Position numbers and translations under genes: made by a program | From: a virus | Reading direction: 5' to 3' (one strand) | Virus record (IMG/VR): IMGVR_UViG_3300047480_000945 | Location: 1 to 21,096 of that record | Length of the DNA stretch: 21,096 nucleotides | Part shown: one piece after another, positions 12,946-20,332 of the stretch | Layout of the letters: each line of letters begins with the position of its first letter | How positions within the stretch are numbered: position 1 is the stretch's first letter | The notes under the pieces: model-generated | Databases searched by the model: none | Seen by the model: the letters and a program-made list of their open reading frames with translations, nothing else | What the model was told of the DNA's origin: nothing

Positions 12946-14274
12946 GTGATTGATATAACTGGTGTCGCAGTATCCACAATACTAGGCACATTATCAGGTA
13001 TCACTGTTGGTTTGTTGCCAGGGTTAGGCGTAAGCACTGCTACACTGTTATTGGCTCCTTTATTGGTACAATTCAACCCAATATATGGTTTGATATTTTT
13101 TGTGGCATTATTGGTAACTAGCCAGTATACAGGCACAATTACAGCATTAATTTATGGGGTGCCCGGAGAACTCAGTAGTTATCCAGTGATTAACGAGCGC
13201 AAACACTTGCTTGACAAGGCCTCTGATGTTTTGCAACAATCTGCGTTAGGCAGTTTCGTTGGTGCTACTGTGGCCATGACTGTATTTGTGTTCTTGATGT
13301 ATTTGGCAGATCTTTGGATAAAACTTTATAATTATAAAGTTTTTGGTTGGGTAATTCTTTTGACGGTGATATCGGTCATAATGTTTGGTAGCCAAACCAA
13401 CAAGGTCTTGACCAATTTGGTTTTGTTTACATGCGGATATTTTTTGTCCAAAATTGGTTATAACGCAAATTTAGCGGTCGAATGGGGCACTTTTGGTTTT
13501 ACCAGTCTACTCAACGGCGTTCCATTAATGGCATTAGCATTTGGGCTAGTAGTGATCCCTAACATCAGCATTGGTGCTCGGTACCCAGTAATCTCTCAAG
13601 CAGTTGATGATTTAACACGATCTTATACACGATGGGCCGCTATTATTAGAGGTTCTATTTTGGGAATAGTTGGGGGATTGGTCCCGGGTGTAACATACAT
13701 GGTCAGTACCCAGATGAGTTATGTGACTGAACAGCGGTTGAGTAGAACTGACGCAGTGTGCCGGGTGGTGGCCCCCAGTACAGCAGACAATGCTGGGGCA
13801 GTCAGCAGTCTCTACACATTATTTTGGTTGGGAATTCCCATTACTCTAGGCGAAGCTGTGGTTGTTTGGTTGTTTGACAAAAGCAATCAGCCGCTGACTT
13901 GGAGTTCATTGAATCAACACATGCTTACGCCATTGGGTAACTTGACTTATTTTGAAATCATATTGTGTGCATTTTTTACGGCCAATTTAGCAGCATACTT
14001 ATTGACAGGACCATACAGAACTTTGTCAAAAAAACTTGCTCGTCATTTATTGACACCATTTGCCGGTTATGTTATACTGACCATTGCGATCTGCAGCTTA
14101 TATTTTGCTGCTGCCGAATCTAGAAGCCAACTGATATTTTTAATTACTTTGATAATTTCGTCGGCAGTAAGTCTTGTTCTAAGACGAATAGATTGGATGC
14201 CATTGATAATTGGATTTATTTTACAAGATATCATCGAGGGTATTTTGTATAAATTGAACATTCTCATTTTTTAA
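12946..14274 (+). CDS. tctA: TctA-family permease (tripartite tricarboxylate transporter large membrane subunit), 442 aa
   Basis: A polytopic inner-membrane protein with about ten or more hydrophobic helices. Both family hallmarks are present as an internal pseudo-repeat: GTLSGITVGLLPGLG near the N-terminus with TALIYGVPGE after it, and GIVGGLVPGV about residue 240, followed by VAPSTADNAGAVSS and WLGIPITLGEAVV. These match TctA's repeated G-x-LPG and AAxxAANNA...TLGIPG blocks. TctA normally works with the small membrane protein TctB and periplasmic TctC to import carboxylates with a cation gradient. 442 residues is shorter than the usual 490-510. The start chosen is GTG 12946, seven bases after AAGG; TTG 12940 is too close to it. 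A transporter in a phage genome is unusual. Substrate unknown. Confidence 0.85.
   Translation: MIDITGVAVSTILGTLSGITVGLLPGLGVSTATLLLAPLLVQFNPIYGLIFFVALLVTSQYTGTITALIYGVPGELSSYPVINERKHLLDKASDVLQQSALGSFVGATVAMTVFVFLMYLADLWIKLYNYKVFGWVILLTVISVIMFGSQTNKVLTNLVLFTCGYFLSKIGYNANLAVEWGTFGFTSLLNGVPLMALAFGLVVIPNISIGARYPVISQAVDDLTRSYTRWAAIIRGSILGIVGGLVPGVTYMVSTQMSYVTEQRLSRTDAVCRVVAPSTADNAGAVSSLYTLFWLGIPITLGEAVVVWLFDKSNQPLTWSSLNQHMLTPLGNLTYFEIILCAFFTANLAAYLLTGPYRTLSKKLARHLLTPFAGYVILTIAICSLYFAAAESRSQLIFLITLIISSAVSLVLRRIDWMPLIIGFILQDIIEGILYKLNILIF
13320..13343. repeat. 24-base perfect palindrome inside the permease gene
   Basis: Half-site AAAACTTTATAA, followed by its exact complement, with no loop. It encodes the residues KLYNYKVF in a loop between membrane helices. 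It may be a cruciform, RNA hairpin or protein-binding site, or simply chance in AT-rich coding sequence. Confidence 0.6.
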
Positions 14275-14284
14275 AAGGAAAATT

Positions 14285-15163
14285 ATGAAAAATACTATTA
14301 AAATAACTAAATTTTTAGCAGCAATATGCTTGTCAACGGCTGCGTTCAGTGCTGCAGCCAGTGATTACTTAATGGTTATTAATACTGGAAATCCAACTGG
14401 TGCTACAAGAATCGTCGCTGATCAGTATGCTACCGAATATCGCAAGCATTACAAATCAGTTGAAGCATTGACCCCGGGTGGATGTTTGCCTGTGATTGCT
14501 GGTATTAAAGAAAATAAAGGTCCCACTGTAGTAATATGGGATAATTCAGTATTGTTTAACGATACCTGTAAGTCAGAATTTACTAAACAAAAACAAATAG
14601 CAACATTTGGTGGTTACTACTATCTCTGTACAGCCAAAGAAAACAATCTTACTGTTCAAGATTTTGCAGAAGGTCGTGGGCGAGTAGCTTTGCTACCTCC
14701 TTTTCCTTTCTGGGATAAATGGTTTAAAGATATGGGCACACATCTTGGTGTGCAATATCTCACTATGCCAGTGGGTGACAGTGGCAAAGTTATCCTTAGT
14801 TTGTTGAGCAAAGAAACCGATTGGGCATTAGTAAATAGTCAGCGGGCTCTAGTTCAAATCAAAGAAAATAAGTTAAAGTGCGTAGCATCGCTTAATCCAG
14901 CTGGCGAAAATGGGTATCCATATCTTGGTAAGTATAACAAGAACTTTCCCAACAGCTCAATGTTGTTAGGCACGAATGTATATGTAACAAATGCATCAGC
15001 GACAGAAAAGAAAAAAATAGAAGATATATTGTTGAATTTTCACCGTACCAGCGAGTTCCAAAACTTTATATTAAGGAGTGTATTAACTGATTATACACTG
15101 GCTGATCCTGTGTCCAAAGACAAATTTTATGAAACTATGATCAAATCGAGTTCAGTGAAATAA
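14285..15163 (+). CDS. tctC: TctC/Bug-like periplasmic solute-binding protein, 292 aa
   Basis: The N-terminus is a clear Sec signal peptide: basic MKNTIKITK, hydrophobic FLAAICLSTAAFSA, cleavage probably after A25 (AAA/S). The mature part resembles TctC/Bug binding proteins: an N-terminal strand with NTGNPTGATRIVADQYA where Bug proteins have the phosphate-free ligand loop PxGxxD, then VALLPPFPFWDKWF, and GDSGKVILSLLSKETDWALVNS in place of the usual GxxxAxxALLGGxVD block. The match is distant; five cysteines (one in the signal peptide) are unusual. The gene follows tctA by ten bases with AAAGGAAA before ATG, so the pair is an operon. It would capture a substrate for the permease. A general periplasmic-binding-protein fold is the fallback call. 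Confidence 0.65.
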   Translation: MKNTIKITKFLAAICLSTAAFSAAASDYLMVINTGNPTGATRIVADQYATEYRKHYKSVEALTPGGCLPVIAGIKENKGPTVVIWDNSVLFNDTCKSEFTKQKQIATFGGYYYLCTAKENNLTVQDFAEGRGRVALLPPFPFWDKWFKDMGTHLGVQYLTMPVGDSGKVILSLLSKETDWALVNSQRALVQIKENKLKCVASLNPAGENGYPYLGKYNKNFPNSSMLLGTNVYVTNASATEKKKIEDILLNFHRTSEFQNFILRSVLTDYTLADPVSKDKFYETMIKSSSVK

Positions 15164-15192
15164 TATTTGGTTAATTTATTCAGAAACCCAAG

Positions 15193-15229
15193 GTATTACG
15201 CTATAATTATTAGTAATATAATGTAATAC
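15193..15229. repeat. GTAATAC inverted repeat, copy 3, with AT-rich inner hairpin
   Basis: GTATTAC (15193-15199) and GTAATAC (15223-15229) are inverted arms, here 23 bases apart, and the interval can itself fold (ATTA-TTAG-TAAT and flanks). The arms are identical in sequence to those of the copy at 9701. It lies 41 bases before the -35 box at 15270, in the gap after the transporter genes. A TATAAT (15202-15207) in the loop has only a poor -35 (TTCAGA) and is not called as a promoter. Confidence 0.6.
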
Positions 15230-15269
15230 TTGAGTTTATATTATTATTACAAAACCATCAAAAATATTG

Positions 15270-15298
15270 TTTACATTAAATCCCGATTTAGTTATAAT
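15270..15298 (+). promoter_or_regulatory. Sigma70 promoter TTTACA-N17-TATAAT
   Basis: TTTACA (15270-15275), 17 bases, TATAAT (15293-15298). Predicted start near 15305, leader about 30 bases with AGAGG (15321-15325) before the ATG at 15336. It would drive the unit 15336-17702. Confidence 0.7.
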
Positions 15299-15335
15299 AC
15301 AAGCTCGACATTGCAGTTCAAGAGGATAAAAATCA

Positions 15336-15731
15336 ATGAGCGGATATAACACATACACTAAGTTTCAACGCATCGAAGCACAGGCCAAAAGTTTGGGCTT
15401 TCGTCTAGGAAGCCCCTCACAGCACTACGGTTCGCGAGATTACGGTGATATGGTTTCGCTGTATCCTGATGAAACTGCACTGCCCATTTACAGCCGCGAT
15501 GCTGAAATTTGGACCGGCTCATTCGCTGACATTGAATTGTTTTTAACTGGATGGGTCAAGGCACAACAGTATGACGCTATGCTGAGAATGACTGACGATA
15601 AACGCCGCAAGCGATACGAAGCCAAAGAAGTTGACCGTCAACGGATTTCTAAAGAGCGTGAAGAAAAGCGAAAGATGTTTGCTATTCTGGCAAACAAAAC
15701 CGAAAAACAAGTTGATCGATTGGTAAAATAA
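15336..15731 (+). CDS. Hypothetical protein, 131 aa, basic C-terminus
   Basis: Unrecognised. The N-terminal 75 residues look folded (FQRIEAQAKSLGFRLG, then SLYPDETALPIYSRDAEIWTGSFADIELFLTGW), with a pattern of helix, strand, helix. From about 80 to 131 the chain is highly charged and Lys/Arg-rich (DDKRRKRYEAKEVDRQRISK) and probably one long helix. AGAGG is ten bases before ATG. First gene behind a strong host-type promoter, so probably early; a nucleic-acid-contacting role would fit the basic tail but is only a guess. Confidence 0.7.
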   Translation: MSGYNTYTKFQRIEAQAKSLGFRLGSPSQHYGSRDYGDMVSLYPDETALPIYSRDAEIWTGSFADIELFLTGWVKAQQYDAMLRMTDDKRRKRYEAKEVDRQRISKEREEKRKMFAILANKTEKQVDRLVK

Positions 15732-15742
15732 TGGAGAATATT

Positions 15743-15853
15743 ATGTTTGAAATTTGGGAAGGTGATTTGTTCTTGTTCACTGTAGACTTTGAATCTGAGG
15801 CAGACCTGTATCGTGAACAGGGCTATACTGTAAAGGCTATTGCCAATGCTTGA
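15743..15853 (+). CDS. Small hypothetical protein, 36 aa
   Basis: A mini-ORF with TGGAG (15732-15736) six bases before ATG; it ends overlapping the next start by eight bases, so it sits cleanly in the operon. The product (MFEIWEGDLFLFTVDFESEA, then DLYREQGYTVKAIANA) is acidic with two strands and a helix. The alternative is a leader peptide for the next gene. Spacing and ribosome site support it; function unknown. Confidence 0.5.
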   Translation: MFEIWEGDLFLFTVDFESEADLYREQGYTVKAIANA

Positions 15854-16025
15854 GCAGATTGTTTTAGTTGCTGTCTTGACTTTGCCTAATAGTTCCGCTA
15901 TAGTGCAAGAAGTACAAGGTAGATACCAAACCATGCAGGAATGCCAGCGTGGTCGAACTAAGGCACTAACGGTGCCGGATCGATATCGCAAAAGTCTTGT
16001 ATGTTTGCCTGTAGATCCAGATTAA
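15846..16025 (+). CDS. Small hypothetical protein with N-terminal hydrophobic segment, 59 aa
   Basis: Starts at ATG 15846 overlapping the preceding mini-ORF (a TTG at 15840 would add two residues). The first 20 residues (MLEQIVLVAVLTLPNSSAIV) are hydrophobic and could be an export signal or membrane anchor, followed by a hydrophilic part with two cysteines (QECQRG and SLVCLPV) that could form a disulphide in the periplasm. Small exported proteins of this layout are common in phage early regions. No function assigned. Confidence 0.55.
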   Translation: MLEQIVLVAVLTLPNSSAIVQEVQGRYQTMQECQRGRTKALTVPDRYRKSLVCLPVDPD

Positions 16026-16038
16026 CAAGGAACAAATT

Positions 16039-17163
16039 ATGCCTCGCAAGAAAAAAGAAACAGTAGAATCAAATCCCGAACACGATAAACTAATTGAAAC
16101 ACTAAAATTTACTCCACGCACTTACAAGATTTCGCTGTGGGGCTATGGCGGAGAAACAGTCATGGGCACTGTCAGTCGCGCCACCTACGACTATTTTAAG
16201 CAACACAGAATCAGTGTAAGTGATTATGCTTGGGACTACAGTGACGATGATAATCCCTTGCCTGATGTGCCAGAAGAGCTACAGCCTTTTACTCCTGGAT
16301 CATGGCATGACTGTGACAACATGGGACACTGTTGGGGTGTAGATCGCAGTGCAGGCACACTACAAGTCAATGATGAAAACGACAATACTGTCTACGAAAT
16401 TCAGTTGGACAATGTCAGCGGCATGGGCGTAGACGAGGACCATCCTGAAAATTCAGAACCTGAATGGATGGGTGGTGAAGAAATTTGGATCGACAGTCAA
16501 CCCGCAGGCACTGTGGTGTTTATTGGTAACAGCAGTGAAAAAGGCACTTTCTTTGAAGGCGAAATTGAACTTAAATCACCTTTTAATCCGGGCCTTATTA
16601 CATTAACATACGACGAAATTGACGGCAATGAAATCGTTACTGGTGTCATATACGACGGGGAGGATATTGATAACTTTGGCGGTGACACTTCGGGTAAAAG
16701 TTCAGACTTTGGATTTTACATTGCCGGCAGTCAAAAGACCACAGGTAAGTGGGAACGATACAAAGACATGGATGATATCAACTACGGCTTAACTGAATGG
16801 TTCCCGGCAAAAGTAAATCCTGTTCGTGAAGGGCAGTATAATATTAAAACCAAAGACGGTTACGAGTATCGTGCCGTATGGACAGGTGAACGGTGGCGAC
16901 AGACTTGGAACGAAGATAAACTTAAAATCACTGAGTGGCAGGGCATTGCCTATGATCCCGATGAACACTTTTTGCGCGAAGAACTAGACAAGATTCATTT
17001 GGCATTCCCTGATAGATTTCCCAGTGCTGAAGAAATTAATAACTTAGAAATTGTAGAATGTGTTCAATGCAATTGGTCTGGTAAACTGGATTCAACTGCA
17101 CATAATGAACATGACGAAATGGTTTGTCCGGTATGTGGCAGCGCTGTAGAATTTAAACACTAA
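16039..17163 (+). CDS. Hypothetical acidic protein with C-terminal zinc ribbon, 374 aa
   Basis: The last 34 residues carry two CxxC pairs, CVQC (C341, C344) and CPVC (C363, C366), forming a zinc ribbon. The N-terminus is basic (MPRKKK). The body is acidic and rich in Asp, Gly, Trp and Tyr (SVSDYAWDYSDDDNPLPDVP; WMGGEEIWIDSQPAGTVVF; YDGEDIDNFGGDTSG), with little predicted helix. No family recognised. AAGGA is about eight bases before ATG. It is followed at 11 bases by another very acidic gene with Trp and Gly-rich segments, and the two may work together. The zinc ribbon suggests contact with nucleic acid or with the transcription machinery; inference only. Confidence 0.7.
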   Translation: MPRKKKETVESNPEHDKLIETLKFTPRTYKISLWGYGGETVMGTVSRATYDYFKQHRISVSDYAWDYSDDDNPLPDVPEELQPFTPGSWHDCDNMGHCWGVDRSAGTLQVNDENDNTVYEIQLDNVSGMGVDEDHPENSEPEWMGGEEIWIDSQPAGTVVFIGNSSEKGTFFEGEIELKSPFNPGLITLTYDEIDGNEIVTGVIYDGEDIDNFGGDTSGKSSDFGFYIAGSQKTTGKWERYKDMDDINYGLTEWFPAKVNPVREGQYNIKTKDGYEYRAVWTGERWRQTWNEDKLKITEWQGIAYDPDEHFLREELDKIHLAFPDRFPSAEEINNLEIVECVQCNWSGKLDSTAHNEHDEMVCPVCGSAVEFKH

Positions 17164-17174
17164 GGAAAATTAAA

Positions 17175-17702
17175 ATGGCTATTTGGAAAATTTCCACACT
17201 AGAAAAAAAGAACTGCGAAGAACGCGAAATCTGGATCAAGGACGGTGAACAAATTGTTCGCATCAACGGGTTTCGTTGGGGTACATTTACTGTAGAAACA
17301 ACCAACAATAATCCTCCCGAAGGTATTACTGCTGACAATACTGACGGCATTGACATGTACAGTTATTTGGGAGAAAATGCGCCTGACGGTGCAGTACTAG
17401 AAAGCATGGATGATGGATGGTTGGGCGATTGGGAATTTCCAGATGACATGGATGAAGACGAACAGCAACGCATCATGGATGGATATGACGAAGAAGCTTA
17501 TGAGTTTATGGAAAACGAAGGTTGGTACAACGACGAAACCGAAGCTTGGTTATTTGGACCTTTGGAAATTGTTCGCATTGACGACTCCAAGGATTCCATG
17601 CAAGATCAACCCGAACCCGGCACTGCACCGCATAGACCCTCAGAAACTGCACCAGGTGTAGGGACTATTTTAGAAGGCAAGAAGAAACAATGGCCTTTTT
17701 AA
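17175..17702 (+). CDS. Very acidic hypothetical protein, 175 aa
   Basis: Starts MAIWKISTLEKKN with AAGGA shortly before ATG. Residues about 80-140 are extremely acidic (WEFPDDMDEDEQQRIMDGYD, then EEAYEFMENEGW), a composition seen in phage DNA mimics and in some T4-like phage proteins of unknown role. RWGTFTVET (34-42) and GPLEIVRID (127-135) look like flanking strands. The tail (about 145-175) is low-complexity with prolines. Last gene of its unit; a hairpin and terminator follow. A DNA-mimic inhibitor is a possibility only on charge. Confidence 0.7.
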   Translation: MAIWKISTLEKKNCEEREIWIKDGEQIVRINGFRWGTFTVETTNNNPPEGITADNTDGIDMYSYLGENAPDGAVLESMDDGWLGDWEFPDDMDEDEQQRIMDGYDEEAYEFMENEGWYNDETEAWLFGPLEIVRIDDSKDSMQDQPEPGTAPHRPSETAPGVGTILEGKKKQWPF

Positions 17703-17724
17703 AGAATTTGCTGTAATGGCAAAT

Positions 17725-17764
17725 ATCAGACAACGCTCTAAAACTAGCTCCTGCGTTATCTGAT
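17725..17764 (+). other. Imperfect hairpin before the terminator
   Basis: ATCAGA-C-AACGC (17725-17736) pairs with GCGTT-A-TCTGAT (17753-17764): 11 pairs with one C-A mismatch and a 16-base loop. It is followed seven bases later by a standard terminator, the same order of hairpin then terminator as at 1656-1716. It could be a 3'-end stabiliser or part of a small RNA. Confidence 0.5.
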
Positions 17765-17771
17765 CTTTTAG

Positions 17772-17795
17772 CCCTGCTTCGGCAGGGTTTTTTTT
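17772..17795 (+). terminator. Intrinsic terminator
   Basis: CCCTGC (17772-17777), TTCG loop, GCAGGG (17782-17787) and a run of eight T. Rho-independent terminator closing the unit 15336-17702. The T-run merges with the -35 box of the next promoter. Confidence 0.9.
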
Positions 17796-17822
17796 GACTT
17801 TGCTGTGTTATTAGTGTATAAT
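17794..17822 (+). promoter_or_regulatory. Strong sigma70 promoter TTGACT-N17-TATAAT, start at the ATG
   Basis: TTGACT (17794-17799) and TATAAT (17817-17822) are 17 bases apart: five of six and six of six matches. The predicted start is 17828-17830, and the gene's first good ATG is 17829, so the transcript appears leaderless. Confidence 0.75.
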
Positions 17823-17828
17823 TGTCGT

Positions 17829-18878
17829 ATGGTAACATTTAACTACATCGAAGACTACATTGAATTTATTGGTGGTTATCGTGACATCAATAATCGCAAA
17901 CTGGGCCTTTTTGATACTGTGGCTTCACCTGTTAGTTTGGCCAGATACGACATAAAAATTATTGACAGTCTTGCTAGTCAAACTGCTGAACGAAATATTG
18001 GCTACACTGACAAGCAAGCAGAACTAGCTAGAAAGATTGTGGTCAAGTATCGTAGACAGTTAAGTCAATTGCCGCAACCTGTTGCAGTTGATGAAAATAT
18101 CAAAAGTTACAGAATGGGCATAAGGCAAGTAGATAGAAGTCGCCGAGCATTTATTCGTGACAACAAAATTATTTTAAAGTTTCCCTATGATATTGATTTA
18201 ATTGATGCAGTTAAAGTACAGAGTCGCCAAGGTGATGGTTCGGGTGTTTTCCTTGCTGAAGAAAAGCTTTGGCAATTTGGCGTCACAGAAAGTGTTGTCA
18301 ACTGGATCTGTACTATCAGTGAAAAGCATAATATTGAAGTAGACAAATCTGTCACAGATCTTTATGTTAAGATTCTAGAATGCGAACAACAGCCCTATGC
18401 CATCGAATTGGTAGATACTGGCACTGGTTACGACATTACAAATGCTGCTGAAAATCTTAAAGACTATATTATAACAAATTTAGGTGGCTTTGGCTACGAT
18501 AATTTGTTGATGCTGATTGACAATGCAGAAGTCCTGGGTTATACTGTGCCAGACGGGTTGTTGCTGCAATTTTACAAACAATTTAGGCCAACACTGTCTG
18601 TTAGACAGCGGCTTTGTACAGCTAAAAACCGTCGCAGATTTAACAAATCAACTGGTGATCTTGAAGAAATTGTTGAGTATGCTCGTGCAACAAACAGACT
18701 GCCAGTATATGTCTATGCCACTGGTTTACCAAAAACCAGTACTGAAGAAGTTAAATACTTGAGACAGGAAACAGTTGATACAAAAATCAAATGCCTTGTC
18801 AGCGAAAGCAGACTGTTAGTGGGCACACGCAAACAAGCTTGGATGAAACAAGCTGAAAAAATCTTTTACCTTGAATGA
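17829..18878 (+). CDS. Conserved-looking hypothetical protein coupled to UvsW, 349 aa
   Basis: ATG 17829 follows the -10 box by six bases; an upstream TTG (17805) lies inside the promoter and is rejected. No family is certain. The central part, IILKFPYDIDLIDAVKVQSR then GVFLAEEKLWQFGVTESVVNW (about 110-165), resembles the HARP-like domain that accompanies annealing helicases such as SMARCAL1. The C-terminal part ends in short strands (VDTKIKCLVSESRLLVG). The stop overlaps the uvsW start (ATGA, 18875-18878), so it is probably a partner of the helicase in recombination or fork processing. It may be a nuclease or accessory subunit; no catalytic motif is obvious. HARP resemblance is by eye. Confidence 0.65.
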   Translation: MVTFNYIEDYIEFIGGYRDINNRKLGLFDTVASPVSLARYDIKIIDSLASQTAERNIGYTDKQAELARKIVVKYRRQLSQLPQPVAVDENIKSYRMGIRQVDRSRRAFIRDNKIILKFPYDIDLIDAVKVQSRQGDGSGVFLAEEKLWQFGVTESVVNWICTISEKHNIEVDKSVTDLYVKILECEQQPYAIELVDTGTGYDITNAAENLKDYIITNLGGFGYDNLLMLIDNAEVLGYTVPDGLLLQFYKQFRPTLSVRQRLCTAKNRRRFNKSTGDLEEIVEYARATNRLPVYVYATGLPKTSTEEVKYLRQETVDTKIKCLVSESRLLVGTRKQAWMKQAEKIFYLE

Positions 18879-20332
18879 CTACCTGTATAATTGAAATCAA
18901 AGATGAAGTAAACTGTAAACTTCATAATCTTGAATTGACTGATCGCAAGCGTTTAGTTGAAAAGTTCAAGTACGAAATACCCGGGGCCAGATACTTGCCA
19001 GCTGTGAGACTGGGACGCTGGGATGGAAAAGTACCTTACTTTAATCTTGGTGGCACTACTTACATAAACTTACTGCCTGATATTTTGCCCTTTATTCAAG
19101 AACGGGGCTATGACATTGACATACAGGACACAAGAGAATATACTACTACCTTTGAATTTGAGCCTGTTACAGAAACTACTTTTGCTGATATCAAATGGCC
19201 TAAAGGTCATCCTGCCGAAGGCGAACCCATACTATTGCGTGACTATCAAGTCGAAATTATTAACAGGTTTTTAGAAAATCCACAGTGTATACAAGAAGTG
19301 GCCACAGGCGCCGGTAAGACCATCATGACGGCAGCTCTGTCCGCAAGTGTGCAAAAATATGGTCGCAGCATTGTTATTGTGCCCAGCAAGAGTCTAGTTA
19401 CACAAACAGAAGCAGACTATATCAACATGGGCCTAGATGTTGGTGTACTTTTTGGTGATCGCAAAGAATACAACAGAACACATACTATCTGCACTTGGCA
19501 AAGTCTTAACACTCTGTTAAAAAACACAAAAAACTACGAAGCAGATATTACAATACAGGAATTTGTAGAAGGTGTTGTGTGTATCATGGTAGATGAAGCC
19601 CACAGTGCCAAAGCAGACGCACTAAAAAGCTTGTTAACTTCAGTGTTTGCTACTACAGCTATTCGTTGGGGTTTGACAGGCACTATTCCCAAAGAAGACT
19701 TTGCGTTTCAAGCACTGAACTGTTGCATTGGTCCAGTAGTAGGTAGATTAAGTGCTAGTGAACTTCAAGAAGCAGGCCATCTCAGTAACTGCCATGTAAA
19801 TATAGTTCAACTGGTAGACTATGTAGAATACAAAGACTATCAACAAGAACTGCGATACTTACTGGAAACTCAAGAACGAATTGACTATCTCAGCCAGTTA
19901 ATTAATAAAATAGCTGATTCTGGCAATACACTGGTGCTGGTAGATAGAGTAGGGCCCGGCAAAGAACTGGCCAGTAAAATCAATAATGCTGTGTTTGTAA
20001 GTGGTGCAACCAAAGCAAAGGATAGAAAGGAAGAATATGATGAAGTGGCTGTTTCAGATGGCAAGGTTATTGTGGCGACTTATGGTGTGGCCGCTGTGGG
20101 CATTAATATTCCTCGGATCTTTAATTTGGTTCTTGTGGAGCCCGGAAAAAGCTTTGTCAGGGTTATACAGTCTATTGGGCGAGGTATTAGGAAAGCGCAA
20201 GACAAGGACCATGTTGAAATTTGGGACATCACCTCAACCTGCAAATTCGCCAAACGACACCTTACTAAACGAAAAGCCTTTTACAAAGAAGCCAACTACC
20301 CATTCAGCTTGGAAAAACTAGAATGGCAATAA
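18875..20332 (+). CDS. uvsW: UvsW-type superfamily 2 DNA/RNA helicase, 485 aa
   Basis: In T4, UvsW unwinds branched DNA and R-loops and drives the switch from origin- to recombination-dependent replication. The helicase motifs are present in order: RDYQ (122-125), ATGAGKT (143-149), VDEAH (239-243), LTGT (267-270), then ATYGVAAVGINIP and QSIGRGIRK near the end (motifs V and VI). The first 100 residues (with LPAVRLGRWDGKVPYF) match the small N-terminal DNA-binding domain of UvsW. Length agrees with T4 UvsW (about 500). It is coupled to the upstream unknown gene and overlaps the next by ten bases. It is the best single marker that this is a T4-like phage. Confidence 0.93.
   Translation: MTTCIIEIKDEVNCKLHNLELTDRKRLVEKFKYEIPGARYLPAVRLGRWDGKVPYFNLGGTTYINLLPDILPFIQERGYDIDIQDTREYTTTFEFEPVTETTFADIKWPKGHPAEGEPILLRDYQVEIINRFLENPQCIQEVATGAGKTIMTAALSASVQKYGRSIVIVPSKSLVTQTEADYINMGLDVGVLFGDRKEYNRTHTICTWQSLNTLLKNTKNYEADITIQEFVEGVVCIMVDEAHSAKADALKSLLTSVFATTAIRWGLTGTIPKEDFAFQALNCCIGPVVGRLSASELQEAGHLSNCHVNIVQLVDYVEYKDYQQELRYLLETQERIDYLSQLINKIADSGNTLVLVDRVGPGKELASKINNAVFVSGATKAKDRKEEYDEVAVSDGKVIVATYGVAAVGINIPRIFNLVLVEPGKSFVRVIQSIGRGIRKAQDKDHVEIWDITSTCKFAKRHLTKRKAFYKEANYPFSLEKLEWQ

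Noticed and set aside
15202-15207. TATAAT within the inverted repeat at 15193-15229
   Set aside because: The -35 at 17 bases is TTCAGA, a poor match, and the hexamer is part of an AT-rich hairpin.
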